Origin: Pseudonocardia parietis
Lineage (GTDB): Bacteria > Actinomycetota > Actinomycetes > Mycobacteriales > Pseudonocardiaceae
Direction of reading: 5' to 3'
DNA: 64,000 bases
Assembly (NCBI RefSeq): GCF_017876315.1
Contig: NZ_JAGINU010000001.1
Coordinates: 4,836,001-4,900,000 of the forward strand
Part shown: positions 8,558 to 17,088 of the stretch, one piece after another
Layout: every line of letters starts with the position of its first letter
Numbering within the stretch: position 1 is the first letter of the stretch
Translations under genes and position numbers: made by a program
The notes under the pieces: model-generated
The model's database searches: none
Seen by the model: the letters and a program-made list of their open reading frames with translations, nothing else
Told to the model about the DNA's origin: nothing

Positions 8558-9604
8558 ATGGACGACAACGCGCAGCAGACCCTGTCCGAGGCGGACTTCG
8601 CGCTCGCGCACGCCCTCCAGCTGTACCCACGCGTGAGCTGGAGCAGGCTGGCTCCGGTACTCGACGCGGCACCGGTCACGCTCGCCCGGCGCTGGGAGCG
8701 GCTCCGGGAGTCCGGCCACGCCTGGGTCAACAGCTACCCGGTGGTGCGGGGTAGCGCGATGCAGGTCGCGCTCGTCGAGGTCGACTGCGCACCCGGGCGG
8801 CTGGAGGATGCGGCCACAGCGCTCGAGGCGATGCCGGCGGTGATGTCGATCGAGTACGCCGCCCGCGGCCGCGACCTGCTGCTGACGGTGAACGCACCGT
8901 CGTTCACGGAGCTGTCCGGCCTGGTGCTGGACCGGCTCGGGCATGTCCCCGGCGTGACCTCGACCCGCACGCACCTCGCGGCCGCCGTGCACGTCGAGGG
9001 CAGCCGGTGGCGGCTGGACGCACTGGACGGCGACCAGATCGAGGCGGTCCGCGCACTGCGCCGGGCCGACACCGCTCCGCCCGCCGATCCGGTGGACCTG
9101 CGGGGCACGGTGTACGGCCCGATCGTGCGCGAGCTCGGCGCGGACGGGCGGGCCGGCGCAGCGGAGATCGCCGCCAGGATCGGGCGCCCGGCCTCGACCG
9201 TGCGGCGCCAGCTCGCGACGCTGGTCCGCTCGCGTTCGCTCGTGTTCCGGTGCGAGATCGCGCAGCTGCTGACCCGGTGGCCGATCAGCGTGGCCTGGTG
9301 GATCCGGCTGCCGACCGCCGACGTCGGCGAGGCCGTGCGTCGGGTCGGGTCCGACCCCCGGGTACGGTTGTGCCTCTCGCTCACCGGCCCGGCGAACTTC
9401 CTGGTCAACGCCTGGACGCACGCGCTGCCGGAGCTCGTCGGGATGCAGTCGGAGATCGAGCGCGCGCTACCGGCGGCCGAGATCGTCGACACCTCGGTGA
9501 CCCTGCGGACCCGCAAGCGGATGGGGTGGCTGCTGCATCCCGACGGGCGGTGCACCGGCCGGAACGTGCCGCTGTTCGCCGAGCGCGCCGCTCCCCCGGC
9601 CTGA
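8558..9604 (+). CDS. Lrp/AsnC-family regulator with duplicated HTH-RAM units
   Basis: About 348 residues, twice the normal ~150-residue Lrp length, because the HTH plus ligand-binding RAM unit occurs twice. First HTH near residues 8-55 (SWSRLAPVLDAAPVTLARRW), first RAM 60-135; second HTH around 185-235 (AAEIAARIGRPASTVRRQL), second RAM about 240-325. I prefer the second of two adjacent ATGs (8558), which sits 7 bases after GAGG; 8555 is equally in frame. It is divergent from the amidohydrolase-transporter pair and is probably their regulator. Confidence 0.88.
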   Translation: MDDNAQQTLSEADFALAHALQLYPRVSWSRLAPVLDAAPVTLARRWERLRESGHAWVNSYPVVRGSAMQVALVEVDCAPGRLEDAATALEAMPAVMSIEYAARGRDLLLTVNAPSFTELSGLVLDRLGHVPGVTSTRTHLAAAVHVEGSRWRLDALDGDQIEAVRALRRADTAPPADPVDLRGTVYGPIVRELGADGRAGAAEIAARIGRPASTVRRQLATLVRSRSLVFRCEIAQLLTRWPISVAWWIRLPTADVGEAVRRVGSDPRVRLCLSLTGPANFLVNAWTHALPELVGMQSEIERALPAAEIVDTSVTLRTRKRMGWLLHPDGRCTGRNVPLFAERAAPPA

Positions 9605-9632
9605 CCCGGCTCCGGCTCACGGGGTCAGCCGT

Positions 9633-10240
9633 TTGTCGGCGGTGGTGCGACGCATCGCATCGTTGCTGCCCGCCGGGACCGAGATCGCCGGGCGGCTCGG
9701 CCTCACCGACCGGTTGGTCGGGGTGACCTTCGAGTGTGACGACCCGCCCGGCATCCGGGACCGGGTGCCGGTGGTGGTGGACACCGCTCTGGCAGCCGAT
9801 GCGACCCCGGCCGAGATCGATGCGATCGTCCGCAAGCGGGCCACGGCCGGGCCGGCGATGTACGAACTCGACCGGGCGACGCTCGCGGCCGCTGATCCCG
9901 ATCCCATCCTCACTGTGCGGTCTGCGCCCTGCCCGGGGCGACGATCGCCGAGGCGCAGGAGACGATCGGTACCCGGCGCCGAGCTTGCTCTTTAACCTCG
10001 GCGAGCTGCTGTCGCTGAACCTGCACCGGCTCCCGGACGTCCTGCAGATGATCACCGATGTCGGTGCGGCGGCCGGTGTTCCGGGCGCGGCGGCCGAGCT
10101 GGTGGCGGGTCTCTCCGGCCGGTGGGATGCCGTCGGCGCGGCCGTCCGCGGGTACCGGCGGCCGCGGGTGCTGGTCCTGGAGTGGACCGACCCGCCGTTC
10201 CTGCCCGGGCACTGAGTCCCCGATCTCGTCACCGCCTGGT
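9633..10240 (+). pseudogene. Degenerate BtuF/FecB-like ABC substrate-binding protein
   Basis: Remnant of a cobalamin/siderophore-type helical-backbone binding protein gene. The start reads VRRIASLLPAGTEIAGRLGL...VGVTFECDDPPG, the hallmark N-terminus, and continues to DPDPILT near 9910. There the frame breaks: CAVCALPGATIAEAQETIG continues in another frame from about 9915, and a second break near 9990 moves to FNLGELLSLNLHRLPDVLQMITDVG and VLVLEWTDPPFLPGH. At 10213 the expected TGG of the conserved GHWVP is TGA, and VPDLVTA follows for a few codons before homology stops next to the HNH gene. Two frameshifts, one nonsense change and loss of the C-terminal third mean it is not functional. Confidence 0.8.
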
Positions 10241-10281
10241 CGTGGACCGAAACTGTCGGTGGTCGACGGTATGTTCGATTC

Positions 10282-12330
10282 ATGGTGGTCGGGCAGGTGA
10301 TTCCAGAAGGGCTGGCGGCGCTGTCGCCCGGCCCCGAGCTGGCCACCACACTCGCCGGCCTCGACCTTGACCGGGTGCCCAACGACGACATCGGTGACGT
10401 CCTGGTCGCCCAGTCCCGCCAGCTCGCCCACGAGCAGGCCCGGATGTTCGCCACGATGGCCGAGGTCGTGTGCCGGCGCCCGTTCGCCGGGCCCCTGGAG
10501 GTCCGCCGCGCCGACACCCCCGAGCTCTACGGCGCCGACGAGGTCCGCGCCGCCCTGGCCTGGACCCGGCGCGCGGCAGAGTCGGAGACCGATTTAGCGT
10601 TCGTGCTGGTGTACGCGTTGCCGCAGGTGCAGGCGGCGTTGTTGCAGGGCCACATCGACCGCGGCAAGGCCCGGGTGTTCGCCCAGCACCTGGGCGACCT
10701 ACCCGCCGACCAGATCGCCGCGGTCTGCGCGGCGGTCCTGCCCCACGCACCCCGGTTGACCACCGGACAGATCGCGGAACGGATCAAACGCCTGGTCCTG
10801 GAACTGGACCCGGCCTACTACGAACGCCGCTACCGCAAGGCGATCCGGGACCGCCAAGTCGTGGCCTACCTGTGCGCCGACGGCACCGCGGTGCTCTCGG
10901 CGAGCGGGCTCCCGGCCGACGAAGCTGCCGCCGCCTGGGAACGCCTCGACGCCCTGGCCCGCGCCGCCCGCCACGACGGTCACCCCGACACCCTGGACCA
11001 GGTCCGGGCCGACCTCGTACTGGGCCTGCTCGACGGATCACTGCACGGGCTGGACCGGGCCGAGATCCTGCAGGCGTTGCTGGAGCGCTTCGCCGGACAC
11101 GCCGATCCCGGCACGACCGTGAACGACACCGAGTCCGGTGAGGCCGAGTCGAACGGGCCCACGTCCGGTGAGCCCACGTCCAGCGAAGTCCGGGCCGACG
11201 AGCCAGGGCCCGAGGAACCCGAGTCCGACGATCCCGGGCTCGACGAGCCCGAGGACGGGCAGCCTGAGCCCAACGGGTCCGGGCCGGACGACTCCGGACC
11301 CGATGCACCGGGCCCCGGACCCGGCTCTGAGCCCGGCTCTGCCCCTGATCCCGGCGGCACCGAGACCGACGGACCGGACACGGGTGGTTCGCCGACCGGG
11401 GGCCGCGATCGCGGGACCCGACCGGCCGGCAGCGCCGCCGCGTCCCGGGGCACCGGGGTCGGTGTGGAGGTGCGGGTCCCGCTGAGCACCTTGCTCGGCC
11501 TCGACGACCGCGCCGCCGAACTACCCGGCTGGGGCCCGATCCCCGCCCACACTGCCTGCCGCATCGTCGCCCGCCAACGCCGCGCCCAATGGCGCTGGGT
11601 CATCGTCGACGACCACGGACATCTGCTGGCCGAAGGCATCACCCGCCACCGGCCCACACCGCGCGACCCCAGCGGGCCGCCCGGCGGGGTCGTCGAACTG
11701 CAGATCCCCGAAACCCAGCTCGCCGCCCTGGCCGCTACCGCGGCGCAGCACGGCCGCTGGGCCGGGGTGATCACCGACATCGCCGCCCGCTACCAGCTCC
11801 ACCGTCAACAAGACGAGCTCTGGGCCGAACTCGACGCCGACCCCACCGCCCGATTCCCGTCCGCGCCGCTACGCCGCCACACCGAGGTCCGCGACCGCAC
11901 CTGCGTGCATCCCGGGTGCCGTACCTCGGCCCGGCGCTGCGACCAGGACCACACGATCAACCATGGTCACGGGGGCACCACCACCCACGACGACCTGGCA
12001 CCACTGTGTCGCCACCACCACATGCTCAAGACCAAGGGCGGATGGCGCCTCGAGCAGCCCGAACCCGGCCACTTCATCTGGATCAGCCCCCTCGGGCGGC
12101 ACTACCCCGTCGGGCCCGAACCGATCCTGCCGCCCCCGATCCGGCCGGTCCACCGTGATCCTGAACCCTGGTTCGACCACCCCGCCTACGACATCGACCA
12201 CGAACAGCCCGACCTGCGCCGACGCGACCGCGCCCCACCGGGCGAGGACCACGCACCACCCGAGGACACACCGCCCGGCGACACCACGCCCCGCGGCGGC
12301 GAAGCACGGGACGAGCCGCCGCCGTTCTGA
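10282..12330 (+). CDS. HNH endonuclease with DUF222 domain (13E12-repeat family)
   Basis: 682 residues, longer than the usual 400-550. The DUF222 helical domain covers about residues 20-270 and the HNH nuclease is near residues 530-590, with Cys-rich RTCVHPGC, central DQDHTINHGHGG and RHHHMLKTKGGW giving the His-Asn-His-type core and structural cysteines. Between them lies a ~120-residue insert of Glu/Asp/Pro/Gly/Ser repeats (280-400). A Pro/His/Asp-rich tail follows the nuclease. The family is multi-copy in mycobacteria and relatives and is often linked to mobility, but its role is unsettled. Start at ATG 10282 lacks a good Shine-Dalgarno. It adjoins a broken transporter gene, consistent with insertion of this element. 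No terminal repeats were found. Confidence 0.88.
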   Translation: MVVGQVIPEGLAALSPGPELATTLAGLDLDRVPNDDIGDVLVAQSRQLAHEQARMFATMAEVVCRRPFAGPLEVRRADTPELYGADEVRAALAWTRRAAESETDLAFVLVYALPQVQAALLQGHIDRGKARVFAQHLGDLPADQIAAVCAAVLPHAPRLTTGQIAERIKRLVLELDPAYYERRYRKAIRDRQVVAYLCADGTAVLSASGLPADEAAAAWERLDALARAARHDGHPDTLDQVRADLVLGLLDGSLHGLDRAEILQALLERFAGHADPGTTVNDTESGEAESNGPTSGEPTSSEVRADEPGPEEPESDDPGLDEPEDGQPEPNGSGPDDSGPDAPGPGPGSEPGSAPDPGGTETDGPDTGGSPTGGRDRGTRPAGSAAASRGTGVGVEVRVPLSTLLGLDDRAAELPGWGPIPAHTACRIVARQRRAQWRWVIVDDHGHLLAEGITRHRPTPRDPSGPPGGVVELQIPETQLAALAATAAQHGRWAGVITDIAARYQLHRQQDELWAELDADPTARFPSAPLRRHTEVRDRTCVHPGCRTSARRCDQDHTINHGHGGTTTHDDLAPLCRHHHMLKTKGGWRLEQPEPGHFIWISPLGRHYPVGPEPILPPPIRPVHRDPEPWFDHPAYDIDHEQPDLRRRDRAPPGEDHAPPEDTPPGDTTPRGGEARDEPPPF

Positions 12331-12580
12331 TCTGATCCCCGGGCGGGCGCCACTGGTCCATCCATGACAATCACCGACCGGTGGGCCGGCGGAGTGCGGC
12401 GCTACACCCTCCCGGCCCCGGGTGAAGGTGGCCGGAGACCCGGGGCAACGCCGGGCGGTCCTTCTTGCGGCGTGCCACCGTTCGAGCCCATGACCTGCTC
12501 GAAGTCGTCCCGAGTCTCGGATGTCAGCGGGGCCGTCGTGAATCGGCCATGCTGTGCACCACGCGTCGCCGGGCCGGGTG
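12331..12580. other. Intergenic gap between convergent genes
   Basis: 250 bases between the HNH gene and the Wzc-like gene. No convincing gene, promoter or strong hairpin seen; short open frames here have no family features. Confidence 0.5.
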
Positions 12581-14977
12581 TCACGGCATGACCGCCCGGA
12601 TCCGGGCGTCGGTGGGCAACGGCACCCGTGCCGGGTCGTCCGGCAGCCGCCCGGTCCACACCAGACACAGCACCGGCGGCGCCCCGACCGCGCGCAGGGC
12701 CGCGGCCACGCTCGCCACGTCACCCGGGCGGGTCCCCGCGGTCTGCACCGCGAGGACGGTCGGCCCGGAGTCGCGCAGCTCGCCGAGGTCCTCGTGGGCG
12801 AGCCGGGGCGTGCGCAACGCGCGGATCACCGGCACACCGGCCTCGGGCGGGACCGGCTCCGCTCCCGGCGTGAGGTCGACGTACTCCCTCCGGTCACCGA
12901 CCAGTGCGGCCGCCTTGACCAGCTCGCCGGCGATGTCGCAGGCGGGTTCGGCAGTGAGCTGCACGACGGTGACGGCTTCGAGCCCGCGCAGCGAGGTCCG
13001 GTAGGCGTCGGCGAGCACCGGCACCGCGCCGGGCGCGTGGCCGGGCGCGAGCACCGGCACGTCCAGCTCGTCGCGCAGCGCGCCCGCGGGATCCGCCTCG
13101 GGCAGCAGACCACGCCCCCGGCGGACGGCCGGAACCCCCACCGCCACCAGGACCGGGACGGCGAGCCCGGCCAGTACTGCGGCACCCAGGACCCACACCG
13201 CCGTCGGCACCTCGGGGGCGACGACCGGCTCCGGCCCGGGCACGACGACGGTCGCCAGCCCGGTGCGCTCCGCCAGCGTCCGGCCGAGCTGCTCGGCGAA
13301 CGGGTCGGGGGGCGGGGTGGTGCCGGTGCCGAGGCCGCTGCCGTCCCCGCCGTTGGTGCTGTCGCCGAGTGCGGCCTTGCGGTCGAGCTCTGCCCGCAGC
13401 GGGTCGGTCCCCGCGGCGGTGACCGCGGTGTCGAGGGCGCTGACCCGCGCGCCGAGGGCGGTGACGGCGTCCTTGGCCACGGCCGTGGCGGCCGCCGCGT
13501 CGGTCCCCGCCACCCGGATGTCGACCACACCGGGCGCCGGCGAGGAGACGCTCACCCGCGCGTCGATCTCGGCCGGGGTGGCCCCGGACAGCGCCGAGAC
13601 TCGATCGGTGAACGCGGCCGTCGACGCCGCGGCGAGCGCACTGGCGGTGGCGGGCCCGGGGTCGGGAGTGCCGACCGCACCGACCTGCACCGACGTCGTC
13701 GCGACGACGGCCGGCGGGAACAGCAACGCCAGGCCGGCCGCGACGCCCGCGGCGACCAGCGCCAACAGTGCGACCGGGCGGCGCCGACGACCGAGTGCCG
13801 TGCGTGCCTCGCGCAGCGGGCCGTTGCGCGCCGGAGGGTGGGCCCGCCGTGCGGCGGAGGCCGGCGCCGCGGGGTGCGGGGTCTCGCCGGCACCGGTGGG
13901 TCCGGGCCCGGGGGATGCCGGACGCGCCGTTGCGGGGACGGTGGACTTCGGAGATGCAGGTGTGGGTTCCGCGGGCGCCGGACGCGCAGGCGCAGGGACG
14001 CCGGGGGTCGGACGTGCCGCTGTGGGCTCCGCGGACGCCGGACGCGCAGGCACGGGGACTCCGGGGGCGCGACGTGCCACTGCGGGCAACGAGGGTGCCG
14101 CGCGCGCAGATCCGGTGCCGGTGGCGGCCGGACGTGCAGGCGTGGCGGCCGCGGCGGAACCGGCCGGACGTGCGGTCGTGGGGGCCGCGGCGGATGTGGC
14201 CGGACGTGCAGGTGCGGGGCCGGCCGATCGTCCCGTCGACGGAGACTCACCTGCCGGTCGATGCGCGGCCGGTCGCTCCGGGGCTGTCGGCTCCCTGGCC
14301 GGCGGTGCGCTGCCCTGGCCCTGAGCGGTCGATGACCGGCCGTTCGCCTCCGGCACACCTGCCGGCCGTTCTTCGCTACCTCCCGGCTGCCCGCCCCGGT
14401 GCTCCGGGTACATCTGCACTCGGCCCGGTACCTGTGGGGCCACCGGTGCCCGGCCGCGAGGTTCCCTGAGCGGGTACCGCGCGTCCACCTGCTCGCGGTC
14501 AGGCCGTTCCCCGCGGGACCCCGGCCGATCCCCCGCCGGCCGGTTCCCTCCAGGTTGCTCGGTGTCCGCCGGTCCCCCGGCCTGCCCGTTCCTGCCCTGC
14601 CGCCCCGGGACGTCCCCCGCCGGCAGGTCCCGTCCGAGTCGCTCGGTATCCGCCGGTCCCCCGGCCGGCCCGTCGGTGCCCTGCCGCCCCGGCGCGGGTG
14701 GCGCCGTCGCCGAGCTCGTTCCTGCCCCGGCGGACCCACGCGGGAACGGGCTCGGTCGTGCCCGCCCTTCGGGCACGGCCGGTCCACCCCCGGCTCCACC
14801 CCCGGTTCCGGCCGCGCCCGTTCCGAGCGAGCCGGTTCCGGGCGAGCCCGTTCCAGCCGAGCCGGTTCCAGCCAAGCCGGTTCCGATCGCCGCGGTAGCG
14901 GGGTCGTCGGCCGGGTCCGGCGACGACCGCGCCGGTGGTCGCGGCGGGACGATCGGGGCCCGGACGGTGCGGCCCAT
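12581..14977 (-). CDS. Wzc/CpsD-like polysaccharide co-polymerase homologue with degenerate kinase site
   Basis: 798 residues, last gene of the six-gene operon. Residues 1-395 are low-complexity Gly/Pro/Ala/Arg sequence with pentapeptide (GTGxx) and 20-residue repeats, predicted disordered and cytoplasmic. Then come basic GRRRR, a membrane helix (401-422), a short Wzz-type extracytoplasmic region with VVDIRVAG (about 425-590), a second helix (593-615), and a C-terminal domain laid out like a BY-kinase: ADAYRTSLRGLEA, then TAEPACDIAGEL where a P-loop GEGKTT should be, VDLTPG, and VLAVQTAGTRPGD. No Walker A lysine remains, so it is probably a non-catalytic scaffold. ATG 14977 overlaps the SbnA-like stop by one base (TGATG). 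Candidate chain-length or export factor; function inferred. Confidence 0.75.
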   Translation of the reverse strand: MGRTVRAPIVPPRPPARSSPDPADDPATAAIGTGLAGTGSAGTGSPGTGSLGTGAAGTGGGAGGGPAVPEGRARPSPFPRGSAGAGTSSATAPPAPGRQGTDGPAGGPADTERLGRDLPAGDVPGRQGRNGQAGGPADTEQPGGNRPAGDRPGSRGERPDREQVDARYPLREPRGRAPVAPQVPGRVQMYPEHRGGQPGGSEERPAGVPEANGRSSTAQGQGSAPPAREPTAPERPAAHRPAGESPSTGRSAGPAPARPATSAAAPTTARPAGSAAAATPARPAATGTGSARAAPSLPAVARRAPGVPVPARPASAEPTAARPTPGVPAPARPAPAEPTPASPKSTVPATARPASPGPGPTGAGETPHPAAPASAARRAHPPARNGPLREARTALGRRRRPVALLALVAAGVAAGLALLFPPAVVATTSVQVGAVGTPDPGPATASALAAASTAAFTDRVSALSGATPAEIDARVSVSSPAPGVVDIRVAGTDAAAATAVAKDAVTALGARVSALDTAVTAAGTDPLRAELDRKAALGDSTNGGDGSGLGTGTTPPPDPFAEQLGRTLAERTGLATVVVPGPEPVVAPEVPTAVWVLGAAVLAGLAVPVLVAVGVPAVRRGRGLLPEADPAGALRDELDVPVLAPGHAPGAVPVLADAYRTSLRGLEAVTVVQLTAEPACDIAGELVKAAALVGDRREYVDLTPGAEPVPPEAGVPVIRALRTPRLAHEDLGELRDSGPTVLAVQTAGTRPGDVASVAAALRAVGAPPVLCLVWTGRLPDDPARVPLPTDARIRAVMP
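13962..14081. repeat. Tandem 60-bp repeat inside the Wzc-like gene
   Basis: Two adjacent 60-bp units (13962-14021 and 14022-14081) differing at only a handful of positions, encoding a 20-residue Ala/Pro/Arg repeat of the disordered N-terminal region. Degenerate relatives of the unit flank them. Confidence 0.8.
14817..14891. repeat. Five tandem 15-bp units in the Wzc-like gene
   Basis: Five consecutive 15-bp units (type CCGGTTCCAGCCGAG) encode a GTG-x-x pentapeptide repeat near residues 29-53 of the Wzc-like protein. In-frame unit length means expansion or contraction would preserve the reading frame. Confidence 0.85.
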
Positions 14978-16026
14978 CAGAGGCTCCGCACCGGCAGCGG
15001 CCCGTCGACGCCCGGGGTCTCGAGACCCGAGAGCGCCACCGCCGACCGCGGGTCGGGCACGCCACTGCCCGCGCCGGCCGCGACGTCGTCGCCGAAGTGC
15101 TCGCGCAGCCACGACGGCCGGTACACCGTGTCCAGGTAGCGTTCCCCCAGGTCCGGGGCCAGCGCGACGGCGGTCGTCGCCGGGTCCCCGTGCCGCGCGA
15201 GCCAGGCCAGCGCCCCCGCGACGACGGTCCCGGTGGACCCTCCGAACAGGAACCCCCGCCGGGCGAGCAGGTGGCAGATCTCGAGCGTGTCCGGTTCGGC
15301 GACGTGCACGACGTCGTCCACGTAGGACTCGTCCAGCATCGACGGCCGGACGCTCGTGCCCAGGCCGGGGATCAGCCGCGGCGACGGTCGTTGCCCGAAG
15401 GTCACCGAGCCGACGGCGTCCACGGCCACCACCCGCACCGGGCGGGGGCGGGCCCGGAAGTAGCGGGCGCAGCCCATCAGGGTCCCGGTCGACCCGGCAC
15501 CGACGAAGAGCACGTCGAGCTCCGGGAACGCGGACTCGATCTGCGGACCGGTCCGGGTCGCGTGCGCGCCCCAGTTGTCCGGGTTGGCGTACTGGTTGAG
15601 CCAGACGTAGCGCTCGTCGGCCGCGACCAGCGACTCGACCAGCGCGATCCGGGCGGCGAGGAAACCGCCGGCCGCGTCGGGGACGTCGACCACCCGGACC
15701 TCGGCCCCGAGTGCCTCCATCAGCCGGTAGGTCGTGGGGTTGCACCGCGGGTCGGTGACGCAGACGAACCGGTAACCGCGGCTCGCCGCGATCATGGCCA
15801 GGGCGACGCCGAGGTTCCCCGACGAGGACTCGACCAGCACCGACCAGGGGTGCAGCCGACCGGTGCGTTCGGCCTCGGCCACCATCCCGAGCGCGGCCTT
15901 GAGCTTCACCGAACCGGCGAAGTTGAAGCCCTCGCACTTGAGGTAGAGCGACCGGCCGACGGTGGCGGCCAGGTCGACGTAGAGGTCGTCGGTGTTGAAC
16001 TGTTCGGGGGCGGAGATGACGGTCAT
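14977..16026 (-). CDS. sbnA: SbnA-like N-(2-amino-2-carboxyethyl)-L-glutamate synthase
   Basis: 349-residue PLP enzyme of the cysteine-synthase fold. In the staphyloferrin B, viomycin/capreomycin and zwittermicin routes, SbnA-type enzymes join O-phospho-L-serine and L-glutamate to ACEGA, the precursor of L-2,3-diaminopropionate. Visible: PLP lysine in FNFAGSVK (Lys41), the substrate loop ESSSGNLGVAL, and glycine-rich GAGSTGTLMG phosphate-binding turn. It starts 24 bases after the SbnB-like gene (TTCTCCGGCCCTGGAGG provides GGAGG before the ATG) and overlaps the Wzc-like gene by one base. Pairing with an SbnB-like partner makes the Dap assignment much stronger than a generic cysteine synthase. 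Confidence 0.88.
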   Translation of the reverse strand: MTVISAPEQFNTDDLYVDLAATVGRSLYLKCEGFNFAGSVKLKAALGMVAEAERTGRLHPWSVLVESSSGNLGVALAMIAASRGYRFVCVTDPRCNPTTYRLMEALGAEVRVVDVPDAAGGFLAARIALVESLVAADERYVWLNQYANPDNWGAHATRTGPQIESAFPELDVLFVGAGSTGTLMGCARYFRARPRPVRVVAVDAVGSVTFGQRPSPRLIPGLGTSVRPSMLDESYVDDVVHVAEPDTLEICHLLARRGFLFGGSTGTVVAGALAWLARHGDPATTAVALAPDLGERYLDTVYRPSWLREHFGDDVAAGAGSGVPDPRSAVALSGLETPGVDGPLPVRSL

Positions 16027-16050
16027 CGTTGACCTCCAGGGCCGGAGAAC

Positions 16051-17088
16051 TCAGCCGTGCCGGCTCAGCTCGTGGAAGAAGTCGTCGACCGTGTGCAGTT
16101 CCCCGGAGCGCGCGACGCACTCGTGGACGTAGCGCCCGACGGCGAGATCCAGCACGCCGAGGCCGAACGGGGAGAAGACGACTGTGCGGTCGGTGGGGAC
16201 GAGCACGGCACCCGACATCACCTGGTCGAGAGTGCCGTGGACGAAGTCGCGGTTGCCGGTGCGCTGCTCGGCCAGGTGCGGCGAGGTGTCCGCCTTGAGA
16301 CAGTGCTCGACGTCGTCGAGGACGTTGAACGAGTCCAGGACGATCTCCGCTGAGAGGTCGCGCAGGGACACGTTCAGCACCAGCGGGTGGTGGGCGAACC
16401 AGCCGGGGTCGTGCACGTGCGGGCTGCCGGCGACGGTCGCGAACACCACGAGGTCACTGCCCCGGACCAGCGACTCGGCGGTCTCGTGGATCGTCACCGA
16501 CGATCCCGGGACCGTGCGGGTCACGTGCCCGCGGAAACCCTCCGCCGAGTCCGGCGACAGGTCGAACACGCCGACCTCGTCGAACGACCAGCCGGTCCCG
16601 TCCAGGAACGTGTGGATGTAGCGCGCAATCAGCCCGGTCCCGACGAACCCGACCCGGCGCGGGCGCCCGCGGTCGGTGGACAGCCGGTCCGCCGCCGACG
16701 CCGCCGACGCCGCGGTCCGCGTCGCGGAGATGATCGAGCTCTCCAGGCAGGCGTACGGGTAGCCGGTGTGCGGGTCGTTGAGGATCAGCACCGCCGAGGC
16801 CCGGGGCACGCCGTGCTCGATGTTGCCCGGGAAGCTGGAGATCCACTTGATGCCGTCCACACCGGACCGGTCGTCGGTGCCGCCGAGCGAGGCGGGCAGC
16901 GCGATGATCCGCGACGACGGGCGGTCCGGGAACCGCAGGAAGTACGACGGCGGGTTCACCGTCGCACCGGCACCGTGGACCCGGTAGGTGTCCTCGACCA
17001 GTTCGACGATCTCCTTCTCCCGCCCGTGCAGGGCCTGTGCGACCTGCGCGCCGGGAATCACCGAGAACGGGGGAACGGGGTGGTCCAT
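16051..17088 (-). CDS. sbnB: SbnB-like ACEGA dehydrogenase (L-Dap forming)
   Basis: 345-residue member of the ornithine cyclodeaminase/mu-crystallin family. SbnB oxidatively hydrolyses ACEGA with NAD+ to L-2,3-diaminopropionate, alpha-ketoglutarate and NADH. Visible are the N-terminal dimerisation part with DRSGVDGIKWISSFPGN, and a Rossmann NAD site GFVGTGLIARYIHTFL near residue 150 followed by an acidic residue (VGVFDLS). I take ATG 17088, 4 bases after GGAGG and overlapping the dioxygenase stop by one base; a GTG one codon earlier is possible. Together with the SbnA-like gene it supplies Dap to the operon's NRPS. Confidence 0.88.
   Translation of the reverse strand: MDHPVPPFSVIPGAQVAQALHGREKEIVELVEDTYRVHGAGATVNPPSYFLRFPDRPSSRIIALPASLGGTDDRSGVDGIKWISSFPGNIEHGVPRASAVLILNDPHTGYPYACLESSIISATRTAASAASAADRLSTDRGRPRRVGFVGTGLIARYIHTFLDGTGWSFDEVGVFDLSPDSAEGFRGHVTRTVPGSSVTIHETAESLVRGSDLVVFATVAGSPHVHDPGWFAHHPLVLNVSLRDLSAEIVLDSFNVLDDVEHCLKADTSPHLAEQRTGNRDFVHGTLDQVMSGAVLVPTDRTVVFSPFGLGVLDLAVGRYVHECVARSGELHTVDDFFHELSRHG

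Noticed and set aside
12361..12591. 75-residue plus-strand reading frame in the gap after the HNH gene
   Set aside because: No ribosome-binding site, no domain features, ends inside the convergent Wzc-like gene.
14817..14891. CRISPR-like array
   Set aside because: The 15-bp units abut with no spacers and encode an in-frame pentapeptide repeat.
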